In this document: positions 17,527 through 28,337 of the stretch, piece after piece
How positions within the stretch are numbered: position 1 is the stretch's first letter
Layout of the letters: every line of letters begins with the position of its first letter
NCBI RefSeq assembly: GCF_011100465.1
Contig: NZ_CP049740.1
Location: 2,038,001 to 2,102,000, forward strand
Source of the DNA: Jeotgalibaca arthritidis
GTDB taxonomy: Bacteria; Bacillota; Bacilli; Lactobacillales; Aerococcaceae
Length of the DNA: 64,000 bases
Direction of reading: 5' to 3'
Translations under genes and position numbers: made by a program
The notes under the pieces: model-generated
Database searches by the model: none
What the model was told of the DNA's origin: nothing
The model's input: the letters and a program-made list of their open reading frames with translations, nothing else

Positions 17527-20500
17527 ATGACATTCGTACAACTTCAAGTAATCAGTTCATATACATTGCTCCAAAGTACAACGAGGCTTTCTGACCTTGT
17601 TTATGCTGCTAAAGAACGGGGCTACAAAGCGCTAGCTTTAACTGATCATAATGTTTTGTATGGTCAAGTTGACTTTTACAAATTATGTGAAAAAGCTGGT
17701 ATCCAGCCTATCATTGGCATTCAATTAGATGTCAAAGGCTTTGTCATGACAGAGAGACGTTTTCCGATGGTCTTGCTGGCTAAGGACTACAAAGGCTATC
17801 AACGGTTGATGCAATTATCCACCCTTCGTAGTCAAGAAGATGACCAATTGCTTCAAAATGAAATAGAAAAAGGGTTAAATCATTTAATCGCTATAACTGC
17901 AGGAGATAAGAGCGAAGTTGCAGCGCTGTTAGCTGATGGCAATATCCAACAGGCCAAATCGGTTAGTCTTTTTTGGAAGAATTTAGTAACAGAAGGGGAC
18001 TTTTATTTAGGGGTTCACGCATACAGACAAATGACCCGACTGATTCGACCGCTTCAACAATTGAGTCAAGAAATGACTGTTCCACTCGTCGCCTTAAATG
18101 AAGTCTCCTATTTGAATCCAGATGACCAGTTTAGCTGTCAAGTCTTACAAGCCATTTCGAATAATGAACAAATCGATACCCAATCGGTAGAGATGAGCGG
18201 AGAACGTTATTTGACAACGGCTGAAGAGGCTTATCACCGCTTTTTAAACATGGATTTAAAAGAAGCGGCAGATGAAACGGAACGAATTGCCAGTAAGATT
18301 AATATCCAAATCCCACTAAATCAATCCTTATTACCTAAGTATCCGGTCCCAAAAGGTGTATCAAGTTCTGATTATCTGAAACGACTCTGCATGGAAGGAT
18401 TAGAAGCACGGGTAGCCGAGCCAGACAGTCGTTACCAAGAGCGACTCCTTTATGAGTTAGAAGTCATTCATGAAATGGGCTTTGATGATTATTTTTTAAT
18501 TGTATGGGATGTGATGGCCTATGCAAGACAAGTCAATATTTTACCTGGCGCTGGTCGTGGATCAGCAGCGGGCTCTCTCGTTGCTTATGTACTCAGCATT
18601 ACCCATGTTGATCCGATTGCCTTTAATTTATTGTTTGAGCGTTTTTTAAACAGAGAACGCTACAATATGCCTGATATTGATTTAGATTTTCCTGATAACC
18701 GTCGTGACGATGTATTGCGTTATGTAAAGAAAAAATACGGCAGTGACCATGTTGCTCAAATTATTACCTTTGGAACATTGGCTGCTAAAATGTCAATTAG
18801 AGATACAGCTAGAGTGTTTGGGTTGACTCCTAAAGAAGCAGGCGAGTGGTCGAATGCGATACCTAGTCAATTAGGTATTCGATTAAAGGATGCTTATAAG
18901 CAATCTCGAAAATTGCAGCAACTCGTTGAAAAAGACCCTCGTAACCAGCTGTTGTTTGAAACAGCTGTTAAAATTGAAGGCGTACCGAGACATTTTTCGA
19001 CTCATGCTGCCGGTGTTGTGATTAGTGATCGCCCGCTGGTTGATATTATTCCCTTGCAACTCAGAGAAAATGATCTGTCTCTAACCCAATACCCAATGGG
19101 GAATGTAGAAGAAATCGGTTTATTAAAGATGGATTTTTTAGGCTTGAAAAACTTAAGTATATTAGACGAGAGTATTCAGCTAGCGAAAGAAGTTAATGGG
19201 TCATCCTTAGACATCTTTGCGATCCCCATCAATGATCCTGAAACAATGGCTTTATTTAGAAGAAGTGACACAAATGGTGTATTTCAGTTTGAATCAGCAG
19301 GAATTAAAAACGTGTTGCGTAAATTAGGACCAGAAAACCTAGAAGATTTAGTTGCTGTTAATGCCCTCTATCGTCCAGGTCCAATGGAGCAGATCGATAC
19401 GTTTATCAGTCGAAAAAAAGGACAGCAGAAGATTGATTATTTGCATCCAGATTTAGAACCTATCTTAGAAGTTACATATGGCATTATGGTTTATCAAGAA
19501 CAAGTCATGCAAGTTGCCTCTACCTTGGCTGGTTTCACACTGGGAGAAGCAGATATTTTAAGACGAGCGATTGGTAAAAAAGAAAAAGCGATTCTAGATA
19601 GAGAAAAGAAACATTTTGTAGACGGTGCAGTCTCTAAAGGCTATCCTTATCAAACTGCAGAGGAAATCTACCACTACATTGAACGTTTTGCTAATTATGG
19701 CTTCAACCGCTCGCATTCAGTGGCTTATTCCTACATAGCCTATCAAATGGCTTATATGAAAACACACTACCCGGCTGCTTTTTTTGCAGCATTATTAAAT
19801 TCAGCAAACCCACATTCAGATAAGATGAATAGCTACTTATTAGACGTTATTAAACGCGCGATTAAGCTGACTTATCCTGATATTAATAAAAGTGATTGGC
19901 ATTACACGGTTGATGGCGACACCATTCGAATGGGTCTAAGTGCGATTAAGAGCTTGAGAAGGGATTTTATCAGTCATATTATTTATGAGCGCCAGCAACA
20001 CGGACCCTACCAAGATTTTATTCAGTTTTTAAGACGATTACCTGAAAAGTGGTTAAAGGACGATCTGATTGAGGCACTCATTTATAGTGGCGTCTTTGAT
20101 TCCTTTGGTCATACAAGAGCAAGCTTACTAGCTTCTTTACCGGGAATGCTGTCAAGTATTGCTTATAGTGGTAATAATATTGATTTAATCCAAGTGTTAG
20201 AACCGCGCTATGTTGAGAAGGAAGAAAAAACAGAAGAGGAACTAGCGCAATATGAAGAGCAATATTTGGGTTACTCGCTCATGCCGCATCCTATTGAGGC
20301 TTACGCCTCTCTATATAAGGACGATAACCGTGCTTATATAGCGGAGTTGACTGAAGGGAAGGCGGTTCGAACGATGGGATTAATTCGTGAGGTGAAACGA
20401 ATTAAAACTAAAAAGGGTGATCCAATGGCCTTCGTTACTCTGACTGACACAACCGGACAACTCAGTCTCACTTTGTTTCCGGAGCAATATGTTCGCTTTA

Positions 20501-20862
20501 TTCGGTTGTTAAAAGAAGGCACGCTTGTTGTTGTTGGAGGAAAGTATGAATCTAAACGATCCGATAATCAATCGTCTCTGATTGTTCAGAATATGGAGGA
20601 GTTGACACATTATATTGCTCAACAGCCAAAAAAGAAGAAGCGTTGCTTCATTCTGTTATCTGATGCTATTTATTACGACCAACAATTTCAAGAAATTAGA
20701 CAATTATTAAAGGATTACCCAGGTGATTGCCAAGTGGTTATTGTAGACAAGGTTAATAGTCGCAATATTTTGTTAGACGAATCTTACAATATTGATGATG
20801 AGTCGGATGTTATTGGAAAACTTGTCACAATTATGGGTGAAGACCGTGTGGTATTACAATAG
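17527..20862 (+). CDS. dnaE: DNA polymerase III subunit alpha (DnaE type)
   Basis: This 1111-residue C-family polymerase starts with a PHP domain (about 1-200), then has the catalytic core with PDIDLDF (D383, D385) and the third Asp D536 in KMDFLGL. A tandem helix-hairpin-helix region follows, and an OB fold near the C-terminus (about 930-1010). In Firmicutes DnaE extends RNA primers before PolC takes over. The first PHP metal motif is degenerate: LQVISSY stands where active PHP domains have HxH. The PHP domain is therefore probably structural and proofreading is absent. The ATG follows GAAGGAGGG. Confidence 0.97.
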   Translation: MTFVQLQVISSYTLLQSTTRLSDLVYAAKERGYKALALTDHNVLYGQVDFYKLCEKAGIQPIIGIQLDVKGFVMTERRFPMVLLAKDYKGYQRLMQLSTLRSQEDDQLLQNEIEKGLNHLIAITAGDKSEVAALLADGNIQQAKSVSLFWKNLVTEGDFYLGVHAYRQMTRLIRPLQQLSQEMTVPLVALNEVSYLNPDDQFSCQVLQAISNNEQIDTQSVEMSGERYLTTAEEAYHRFLNMDLKEAADETERIASKINIQIPLNQSLLPKYPVPKGVSSSDYLKRLCMEGLEARVAEPDSRYQERLLYELEVIHEMGFDDYFLIVWDVMAYARQVNILPGAGRGSAAGSLVAYVLSITHVDPIAFNLLFERFLNRERYNMPDIDLDFPDNRRDDVLRYVKKKYGSDHVAQIITFGTLAAKMSIRDTARVFGLTPKEAGEWSNAIPSQLGIRLKDAYKQSRKLQQLVEKDPRNQLLFETAVKIEGVPRHFSTHAAGVVISDRPLVDIIPLQLRENDLSLTQYPMGNVEEIGLLKMDFLGLKNLSILDESIQLAKEVNGSSLDIFAIPINDPETMALFRRSDTNGVFQFESAGIKNVLRKLGPENLEDLVAVNALYRPGPMEQIDTFISRKKGQQKIDYLHPDLEPILEVTYGIMVYQEQVMQVASTLAGFTLGEADILRRAIGKKEKAILDREKKHFVDGAVSKGYPYQTAEEIYHYIERFANYGFNRSHSVAYSYIAYQMAYMKTHYPAAFFAALLNSANPHSDKMNSYLLDVIKRAIKLTYPDINKSDWHYTVDGDTIRMGLSAIKSLRRDFISHIIYERQQHGPYQDFIQFLRRLPEKWLKDDLIEALIYSGVFDSFGHTRASLLASLPGMLSSIAYSGNNIDLIQVLEPRYVEKEEKTEEELAQYEEQYLGYSLMPHPIEAYASLYKDDNRAYIAELTEGKAVRTMGLIREVKRIKTKKGDPMAFVTLTDTTGQLSLTLFPEQYVRFIRLLKEGTLVVVGGKYESKRSDNQSSLIVQNMEELTHYIAQQPKKKKRCFILLSDAIYYDQQFQEIRQLLKDYPGDCQVVIVDKVNSRNILLDESYNIDDESDVIGKLVTIMGEDRVVLQ

Positions 20863-20945
20863 ACAAGGATATTGACTTCTTTAGTGGTACCGATAACAAG
20901 ATTTTTAAGAAAAGCAAATACAAGTGAGACTTTTAATGAAAACAA

Positions 20946-20954
20946 TGGTAAGAT
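20946..20954 (+). promoter_or_regulatory. pfkA extended -10 element
   Basis: TGG followed by TAAGAT (hexamer 20949-20954) lies about 50 bases before the pfkA start. The -35 is weak. I could not find a convincing CcpA (cre) site in the 144-base gap. Confidence 0.5.
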
Positions 20955-20970
20955 AATAAGGGAATATTAA

Positions 20971-21969
<999 letters not shown>

Positions 21970-22009
21970 TTTTCTTAATTTTATTAAATACAGAAGAGGA
22001 GATTTATAC

Positions 22010-23767
22010 ATGAAGAAAACAAAGATTGTATGTACGATCGGACCAGCTAGTGAATCGGTTGAGACACTAGTTCAATTAATTGAAGCGGGGATGAACGTAT
22101 GTCGCCTTAACTTCTCACATGGTGACCACGATGAGCATTTAGCTCGTATTAAAAACATTCGTGAAGCATCAAAAATTACAGGGAAAATGGTTGCTATTCT
22201 TTTAGATACAAAAGGACCAGAAATCCGTACTCATAACATGAAAGATGGTATTGTATCACTTGTAAGTGGTGAAACAGTTCGTATTTCAATGACAGAAGTT
22301 GAAGGAACAAAAGAGAAATTCTCAATTTCTTATGAAGGTTTAATCAATGACGTTGTTGTTGGAAACCATATCCTTTTAGATGACGGTTTAGTTGACTTAG
22401 AAGTAACAGATCTTGATACTGCAAATGGTGAGATTGTTACAGTTGTTAAAAACTCAGGAATCCTAAAAAATAAAAAAGGTGTTAACGTACCTGGTGTTTC
22501 TACAAACCTACCTGGTATCACTGATAAAGATGCGGCTGACATTATCTTCGGTATCGAACACGATGTTGACTATATTGCTGCTTCATTTGTACGTCGTGCA
22601 AGCGATGTTCTTGCAATTTCTGAAATTTTAGAAAAACATGACGCAACTAACATTCAAATTATTCCTAAGATTGAAAACCAAGAAGGTATCGATAATATCG
22701 ACGAAATCTTGAAAGTTTCTCATGGTTTAATGGTTGCACGTGGAGACTTAGGTGTTGAAATCCCAACAGAAGAAGTTCCTATTGCACAAAAAATGTTGAT
22801 TGAAAAATGTAACCGTCTAGGCAAACCAGTTATTACAGCAACTCAAATGCTAGACTCAATGCAACGCAACCCACGTCCAACACGTGCGGAAGCTGGAGAC
22901 GTTGCTAACGCAATCTTCGATGGAACAGATGCAGTTATGCTTTCTGGTGAAACAGCTGCAGGGGACTACCCAGTAGAAGCTGTAACAACAATGGCAACAA
23001 TCGCAATTCGTGCTGAAGAAGCTCGCGTTGGTCAAGATGCCTTTGCATTGAAAGCTTACTCAAAAACAGATATGGCTGAAGCAATCGGCCAATCAGTAGG
23101 ACACACTGCTAAAAACTTAAACATCGAAACAATCGTTGCGGCGACTGAATCAGGACATACAGCACGTATGATTTCTAAATACCGTCCTAAAGCACACATT
23201 GTTGCGGTAACATTCTCAGAAAGCCAAGCACGTAAATTGGCTTTATCTTATGGTGTTTACCCATATGTTTCTAAAAAACCATCTACAACAGATGAAATGA
23301 TGGACTTAGCAGCAATCGTTGCTAAAAACAATGGCTACGCTAAAGAAGGCGACCTAATCATCATTACTGCTGGTGTACCAGTTGGTGAACGTGGAACAAC
23401 AAACTTGATGAAGATCCAATTAATTGGTTCGAAATTGCAAAATGGCCAAGGGATTGGCGAAGAAGCAGTTGTTGGTAGAGCAGTTGTTGCAACTTCAGCA
23501 GAAGAAGCAATTAAAAATGCTACAGAAGACTGTGTATTAGTTGTGAAATCAACTGACAAAGACTATATGCCAGCTATTGAAAAAGCAAGCGCACTTGTTG
23601 TTGAAGCAGGTGGATTAACAAGCCATGCAGCAGTCGTAGGAATCGCTCAAGGTATTCCTGTTGTTGTAGGTGCTGAAAACATTACATCATTAGTTGAAAA
23701 TGGTGAAGTGATTACAGTTGATTCTCGTCGTGGTATTATCTACCGTGGCGCAACAACAGCAATTTAA
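22010..23767 (+). CDS. pyk: Pyruvate kinase with C-terminal PEP-utiliser-like domain
   Basis: This 585-residue enzyme converts phosphoenolpyruvate and ADP to pyruvate and ATP. Motifs are [26 protein letters not shown], the catalytic [19 protein letters not shown] and [10 protein letters not shown]. It exceeds the about 475-residue core because of the extra C-terminal domain found in bacilli and lactic acid bacteria. That domain (about 490-585) has [11 protein letters not shown], like the swivelling domain of PEP-utilising enzymes. The codon use is strongly biased, as expected for a very highly expressed gene. It ends at a UUCG-loop terminator. Confidence 0.98.
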   Translation: MKKTKIVCTIGPASESVETLVQLIEAGMNVCRLNFSHGDHDEHLARIKNIREASKITGKMVAILLDTKGPEIRTHNMKDGIVSLVSGETVRISMTEVEGTKEKFSISYEGLINDVVVGNHILLDDGLVDLEVTDLDTANGEIVTVVKNSGILKNKKGVNVPGVSTNLPGITDKDAADIIFGIEHDVDYIAASFVRRASDVLAISEILEKHDATNIQIIPKIENQEGIDNIDEILKVSHGLMVARGDLGVEIPTEEVPIAQKMLIEKCNRLGKPVITATQMLDSMQRNPRPTRAEAGDVANAIFDGTDAVMLSGETAAGDYPVEAVTTMATIAIRAEEARVGQDAFALKAYSKTDMAEAIGQSVGHTAKNLNIETIVAATESGHTARMISKYRPKAHIVAVTFSESQARKLALSYGVYPYVSKKPSTTDEMMDLAAIVAKNNGYAKEGDLIIITAGVPVGERGTTNLMKIQLIGSKLQNGQGIGEEAVVGRAVVATSAEEAIKNATEDCVLVVKSTDKDYMPAIEKASALVVEAGGLTSHAAVVGIAQGIPVVVGAENITSLVENGEVITVDSRRGIIYRGATTAI

Positions 23768-23777
23768 TTATTAAAGC

Positions 23778-23811
23778 AAAAAGGAAAACATTTCGATGTT
23801 TTCCTTTTTTT
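23778..23811 (+). terminator. Intrinsic terminator after pyk with UUCG tetraloop
   Basis: 14-base perfect arms AAAAAGGAAAACAT (23778-23791) and ATGTTTTCCTTTTT (23796-23809) close a TTCG loop, followed by more T. Confidence 0.93.
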
Positions 23812-23874
23812 GTTTATATCTTGCGTTTTCTTAGTATTTTCTCATCGGTTATTTGGTATAAACTAGTTCAACTA

Positions 23875-23883
23875 TGATAAAAT
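23875..23883 (+). promoter_or_regulatory. cvfB extended -10 element
   Basis: TGA followed by TAAAAT (hexamer 23878-23883) lies 33 bases before the chosen cvfB start. No clear -35. Confidence 0.5.
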
Positions 23884-23916
23884 GAAAAGAGATATAGAGA
23901 TAGGATGGAGAAGACT

Positions 23917-24783
23917 ATGAATAATGAATTAGGAACTGTCATAACGGCGATGGTAACAGATCAAAATGAGAAATCATACTTTGTTCAAAAGAATGGTATT
24001 ACTTATGGACTAGATAAAAAAGAAGTCGAATCTGAATTGTCAATTGGTGATATGGTTAAAGGTTTTGTTTATGAAAATATGAATAAGCAATTAAAAATAA
24101 CGACTCAAATCCCTAAGGTTAGAATTGGCCATTACGGATGGGGTGTTGTAACGGATGTGAGACGTGATTTAGGTGTATTCGTTGATATTGGTTTAGAAGA
24201 CAAGGATATTGTTGTTTCTTTAGACAACATGCCTGAATTGAAGAGTCTATGGCCTAAAAAAGGAGATCGCTTGATGATCTCTTTGAGAATTGATTTGAAA
24301 GATCGTATTTGGGGAGAACTAGCTGATGAGGATATTTTCCGTTCTATTTCACGTATTCCTTCTCAACAAGACGATTGGAAGAATCAAAATACGACAGCTA
24401 CGGTTTATCGTTTGAAAATGGTTGGTACATTTGTTTTGACAGATGATTTCCATATCGGCTTTATTCATCCTACAGAACGTGATGCAGAGCCACGTTTAGG
24501 CGAACAAGTTGAGGCACGTGTTATTGGTGTTAGTCCACATGGTATGTTGAATTTATCATTGAAGCCTCGCGCCCATGAAGCGCTAGAGGATGATGCGCAA
24601 ATGATTATGGCTTTACTTGAGAAAAGCCCAACATCATCACTACCTTATACTGATAAGAGCAACCCAGATGATATTCGTGATTATTTTGGTATCAGTAAAG
24701 CACAGTTTAAACGTGCACTGGGCCGCTTGATGAAAAACAAATTAATTGTGCAAGAAGACGGTCAAACGAAACTCGTTAAATAA
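23917..24783 (+). CDS. cvfB: S1 RNA-binding domain protein CvfB (YitL-like)
   Basis: This 288-residue RNA-binding protein has three S1-like OB domains (about 1-60, 65-130 with GHYGWGVVTDVRRDLGVFVDIG, split in two here, and 140-215 with ARVIGVSPHGMLNLSLK). A C-terminal winged helix (about 230-288) has FGISKAQFKRALGRLMK. Homologues in Staphylococcus affect virulence gene expression; the molecular role is unclear. Start 23917 is preferred because GGAG lies 6 bases upstream. The in-frame ATG at 23905 has no room for one. The Fur-family gene follows after 23 bases, so they may share a transcript. Confidence 0.88.
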   Translation: MNNELGTVITAMVTDQNEKSYFVQKNGITYGLDKKEVESELSIGDMVKGFVYENMNKQLKITTQIPKVRIGHYGWGVVTDVRRDLGVFVDIGLEDKDIVVSLDNMPELKSLWPKKGDRLMISLRIDLKDRIWGELADEDIFRSISRIPSQQDDWKNQNTTATVYRLKMVGTFVLTDDFHIGFIHPTERDAEPRLGEQVEARVIGVSPHGMLNLSLKPRAHEALEDDAQMIMALLEKSPTSSLPYTDKSNPDDIRDYFGISKAQFKRALGRLMKNKLIVQEDGQTKLVK

Positions 24784-24806
24784 AAACATCTAAGGAGGTG
24801 GATGGT

Positions 24807-25283
24807 TTGCCTGAACAATCACTTGATAGTATTAAAACCGCATTACAAAAAGGTGGGTTTAAATTAACACCACAACGTGAAGCGACGGTAAAAGTTCTTC
24901 TTGATAATGATCATTTAAGCGCAGAAGAAATTTTTATGTACTTAAGGCAGACTAATCCCGATATTGGTCTAGCAACAGTATATCGCACCTTAGAAATACT
25001 CACGCAATTACAAATTACACATAAGGTTCTTTTCGAAGATGGATTAGCTCGCTATGATATTCGAAAAGAAAGTAATAAGCCATCGCACCTTCACTTACTT
25101 TGTACAACTTGTGGTAATATTCAAGAAGTTTACGATGATTTGATCTATGAGTTAGAAAAAGGCATGCAGGAAAAGTACAATTTCCGAGTGGCAGACCACC
25201 GTTTGATTTTTCATGGAATTTGTTCTGAGTGTCAAGAAATGCCAGCCCAAATCACCGTTTCAGGCAAAAAAGGTCGCAAGTAA
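24807..25283 (+). CDS. fur: Fur family transcriptional regulator
   Basis: This 158-residue metalloregulator has an N-terminal winged helix (about 15-85, with LTPQREAVK-like LTPQREATVKVLL and ATVYRTLEIL) and a C-terminal dimer and metal domain. That domain has HLHLLCTTCGNIQE and GICSECQE, giving the two CxxC pairs of the structural zinc site. Next to xerD it occupies the place of B. subtilis fur, so iron-sensing Fur is the best guess, though PerR or Zur cannot be excluded. Translation starts at TTG 24807, 8 bases after the perfect Shine-Dalgarno AAGGAGG; the upstream in-frame GTG lies within it. The stop abuts the xerD ATG. Confidence 0.85.
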   Translation: MPEQSLDSIKTALQKGGFKLTPQREATVKVLLDNDHLSAEEIFMYLRQTNPDIGLATVYRTLEILTQLQITHKVLFEDGLARYDIRKESNKPSHLHLLCTTCGNIQEVYDDLIYELEKGMQEKYNFRVADHRLIFHGICSECQEMPAQITVSGKKGRK

Positions 25284-26174
25284 ATGGAAGATGTGATGAC
25301 GGAGTACCTGCACCATTTGCGAATTGAACAGGGCTTAGCAACAAATAGTATTCAAAGCTACCGAAGAGATTTGATGAAATATCACCGTTTCCTTGTTGAA
25401 CACAAGCTCCATTCTTTTTCTGAAGTGAAAAAAACAGATATCTTTCTATTCCTAGAGCAGTTAAATCAAGAACAACTGGCCTCTTCGTCGATTAGTCGGA
25501 TGATTTCGTGTTTAAGAAAGTTTCATCACTATTTGCTAATTGAATCAAAAGCCTCTCATAACCCAATGGAAGAAATCAAATTGCCAAAGAAAAAACAGAG
25601 TTTGCCAAAATCATTAACAGTTGATGAGGTAGACCGAATTTTATCAACGCCAGATACAACAACGGTTCTCGGAGTAAGGGACCGTGCCATTTTAGAAGTT
25701 ATGTATGCGACAGGTTTAAGGGTCAGTGAATTGGTTCATTTAACGCTGTCTGAACTTCATTTAGAAATGGGATTTATTCAAACAGTAGGTAAGGGAGACA
25801 AAGAGCGTGTTGTCCCTCTAGGTGAAGAAGCTATTTATTGGGTTGAAGAATATTTAGCCTTTAGCCGAACATCTCTTAGTAAAGGCAGAAAAGAAAGTCC
25901 GTATTTGTTTTTAAACTTCCATGGACAGGGATTCAGCAGACAAGGAATTTGGAAAAATCTAAATAAGATTGTATTAGAGGCGGGTATTCATAAAAAAATA
26001 TCGCCACATATGTTGCGACATTCGTTTGCGACCCATATTTTGGAGAACGGTGCAGATTTAAGAGTCGTTCAAGAATTGCTGGGGCATTCTGATATTTCAA
26101 CAACACAAATATATACACATATTACAAAAGAACGCATGGTTGAGTCTTATCGCAAGCACCATCCACGTGCGTGA
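25284..26174 (+). CDS. xerD: Tyrosine recombinase XerD
   Basis: This 296-residue recombinase has all the catalytic residues: R146 (ATGLRVSEL), K170, H242 and R245 (HMLRHSFATH), H268 (LLGHSDISTT) and the nucleophile Y277. The N-terminal SAM-like DNA-binding domain spans about 1-90. It resolves chromosome dimers at dif. The fur-xerD-deoB-pupG order matches B. subtilis, so this is the chromosomal XerD, not a mobile-element integrase. The start may be ATG 25284, directly after the fur stop, or ATG 25296, four codons further in, which has GGAAG 7 bases upstream. Confidence 0.92.
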   Translation: MEDVMTEYLHHLRIEQGLATNSIQSYRRDLMKYHRFLVEHKLHSFSEVKKTDIFLFLEQLNQEQLASSSISRMISCLRKFHHYLLIESKASHNPMEEIKLPKKKQSLPKSLTVDEVDRILSTPDTTTVLGVRDRAILEVMYATGLRVSELVHLTLSELHLEMGFIQTVGKGDKERVVPLGEEAIYWVEEYLAFSRTSLSKGRKESPYLFLNFHGQGFSRQGIWKNLNKIVLEAGIHKKISPHMLRHSFATHILENGADLRVVQELLGHSDISTTQIYTHITKERMVESYRKHHPRA

Positions 26175-26190
26175 TACTAGGAGGTAAATG

Positions 26191-27363
26191 ATGAAAAAGT
26201 ATAATCGTATTCACGTTGTAGTAATGGATTCAGTTGGTATTGGAGAGGCAGCAGATGCTGATCAATTTGGTGATGTAGGATCAGATACACTCGGCCACAT
26301 TGCTGAAACAGCAGGATTAAATCTCCCTAATATGGAGAAAATGGGATTGGGTAATATCCGTGACATCGAACAAATTAAAAAAGAAGCAAATCCAATCGGC
26401 TACCATACAAAATTAGAAGAAATATCTGTTGGTAAAGATACAATGACGGGACATTGGGAATTGATGGGGTTGAACATTACAACACCATTCCGTGTTTTTG
26501 AAAATGGTTTTCCAGAAGATTTAATTAACAAAATAGAAACCTTTTCAAATCGTAAAATAATTGGTAACAAGCCAGCAAGTGGAACAGAAATTTTAGACGA
26601 ATACGGCGAACATCAAATGAAAACGGGGGACTTAATCGTTTATACATCTGCAGATTCTGTTTTACAGATCGCAGCACATGAAGACATTATTCCGTTAGAA
26701 GAGTTATACGCAATTTGTGAGTATGCACGTAAAATCACCTTAGAAGATCCGTATATGATTGGTCGTATTATTGCACGTCCTTACTTAGGAGAACCAGGAA
26801 ACTTTAACCGTACAAGTAACCGTCATGACTATGCTTTGAGCCCATTTGGTAAAACTACATTGGATCATTTGAAAGAAGCTGATTACGATGTTATCTCTAT
26901 TGGTAAGATTAGCGATATCTTCAATGAACAAGGGATTACAGATTCTATTCGTACTGTCAGCAATATGGATGGTGTAGACAAGCTAGTTGACGTTCTGAAA
27001 CGTGATTTTACGGGGATGAGTTTCTTGAATTTGGTTGACTTTGATGCGGTTTACGGTCATCGCCGCAATCCAGAAGGCTATGGACAAGCTCTAGAAGACT
27101 TCGACCAACGTATTCCTGAGGTTTTAGAAAACTTGCGAGAAGACGATTTATTGCTCATTACAGCAGATCACGGTAATGATCCTACATTTAGAGGAACAGA
27201 CCATACGAGAGAATATGTTCCATTGCTTGCTTATAGTAAGTCAATGAAAGATAGCGGTGCTTTAGCACAAGGTTATTTCGCTGATATCGCGTCTACGATT
27301 GCTGATAACTTTGGTGTAGAACAAAGTGAACACGGTACGAGCTTCCTCGATAAACTTAACTAA
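26191..27363 (+). CDS. deoB: Phosphopentomutase
   Basis: This 390-residue alkaline-phosphatase-superfamily enzyme interconverts (deoxy)ribose 1-phosphate and 5-phosphate in nucleoside catabolism. Metal and phosphate motifs are [14 protein letters not shown] near the N-terminus, [12 protein letters not shown] (catalytic Thr) and [18 protein letters not shown]. Start 26191 gives a 6-base spacing from AGGAGG; the adjacent ATG at 26188 is only 3 bases from it. It is 18 bases before pupG, so the pair form a nucleoside-salvage unit: PupG releases ribose 1-phosphate and DeoB isomerises it. Confidence 0.97.
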   Translation: MKKYNRIHVVVMDSVGIGEAADADQFGDVGSDTLGHIAETAGLNLPNMEKMGLGNIRDIEQIKKEANPIGYHTKLEEISVGKDTMTGHWELMGLNITTPFRVFENGFPEDLINKIETFSNRKIIGNKPASGTEILDEYGEHQMKTGDLIVYTSADSVLQIAAHEDIIPLEELYAICEYARKITLEDPYMIGRIIARPYLGEPGNFNRTSNRHDYALSPFGKTTLDHLKEADYDVISIGKISDIFNEQGITDSIRTVSNMDGVDKLVDVLKRDFTGMSFLNLVDFDAVYGHRRNPEGYGQALEDFDQRIPEVLENLREDDLLLITADHGNDPTFRGTDHTREYVPLLAYSKSMKDSGALAQGYFADIASTIADNFGVEQSEHGTSFLDKLN

Positions 27364-27381
27364 TAGAAAGAAGGCAAACAA

Positions 27382-28194
27382 ATGAAACATGAACAATTAA
27401 TGGAAACAGTTACTTACCTAAAAGAAAAAGGGTTACTAGAACCAGAAATCGGTCTTGTACTTGGATCAGGTTTAGGAGATTTAGCAGACGAAATTGTAAA
27501 TCCTGTAATCGTTTCTTATTCAGATATTCCACATTTTCCAACATCAACCGTTGCAGGTCATAAAGGCCAATTGGTTTACGGTGAATTAAGTGGTAAGACT
27601 GTTGTTGCCATGCAAGGTCGTTTCCATTTTTATGAAGGATATAGCATTCAAGAAGTGACATTGCCGATTCGAGTAATGAAGTTACTAGGTGTGACATCAA
27701 TTGGTTTAACAAATGCAGCAGGTGGTGTTAACGTTGAATTTACACCGGGCGATTTAATGCTGATTACAGACCACATTAACTTTACGAGCCAAAATCCACT
27801 TATCGGCCACAATGATGACGAAATGGGACCACGTTTCCCAGATATGAGTCATACTTATGATCCCGAATACCAAGCTATTATACAAGAGGTAGCTAAAAAA
27901 AAGAATGTATCAATCCAAACAGGGGTTTATATGGGCTTTAGCGGACCAACTTATGAAACACCAGCTGAAGTTAGAATGGCGCGTATTTTAGGAGCAGATG
28001 CAGTAGGTATGTCAACAGTTCCTGAAGCGATTGTCGCTCGTCATGCAGGCTTACGTGTATTTGGAATTTCATGTATTACCAACTTAGCTGCGGGTATGCA
28101 ATCAAGCTTAAACCATCAAGAAGTGGTTGATGTTTCTACTCGGGTTAACGAAACCTTTAAAACACTATTAAAAGAAACTTTGAAAGCACTGTAA
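27382..28194 (+). CDS. pupG: Purine-nucleoside phosphorylase, type I (trimeric PupG/PunA)
   Basis: This 270-residue enzyme phosphorolyses purine nucleosides to the base and (deoxy)ribose 1-phosphate. Family blocks are LGSGLGDLAD (phosphate site), GRFHFYEGY, TNAAGGVN, GFSGPTYETPAEVRM and the terminal CITNLAAG. The subunit length fits the trimeric guanosine/inosine-preferring type, not the hexameric DeoD. The start follows AGAAAGAAGG. The stop codon TAA (28192-28194) forms the 3-base loop of the terminator hairpin. Confidence 0.95.
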   Translation: MKHEQLMETVTYLKEKGLLEPEIGLVLGSGLGDLADEIVNPVIVSYSDIPHFPTSTVAGHKGQLVYGELSGKTVVAMQGRFHFYEGYSIQEVTLPIRVMKLLGVTSIGLTNAAGGVNVEFTPGDLMLITDHINFTSQNPLIGHNDDEMGPRFPDMSHTYDPEYQAIIQEVAKKKNVSIQTGVYMGFSGPTYETPAEVRMARILGADAVGMSTVPEAIVARHAGLRVFGISCITNLAAGMQSSLNHQEVVDVSTRVNETFKTLLKETLKAL

Positions 28195-28204
28195 CAGTGC
28201 TTTC
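28182..28204 (+). terminator. Probable intrinsic terminator overlapping the pupG stop codon
   Basis: Perfect 10-base arms GAAAGCACTG (28182-28191) and CAGTGCTTTC (28195-28204) close a loop that is the pupG stop TAA. The following T-tract is interrupted (TCTCTATTCATTT), so efficiency is uncertain. Confidence 0.65.
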
Positions 28205-28215
28205 TCTCTATTCAT

Positions 28216-28244
28216 TTGAGATTCACATTTTCATATGGTAAAGT
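28216..28244 (+). promoter_or_regulatory. Candidate promoter for the ribT-scpA-scpB-rluB unit
   Basis: TTGAGA (28216-28221), a 17-base spacer and TAAAGT (28239-28244) lie upstream. A second possible -10, TATAAT, is at 28265-28270. Confidence 0.5.
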
Positions 28245-28337
28245 ATCTTTTATATTTTCATTATGTATAATGAAAATGGAACAAAAAATGACAAAGCGAT
28301 GTCATTGATCACTTTGTCTATGTGCGAGGAGAAAAAA

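Noticed and set aside
25284-26174. Tyrosine recombinase as a sign of an integrated element
   Set aside because: The gene order fur-xerD-deoB-pupG and its sequence make it the chromosomal XerD; no attachment-site repeats or phage genes were seen.
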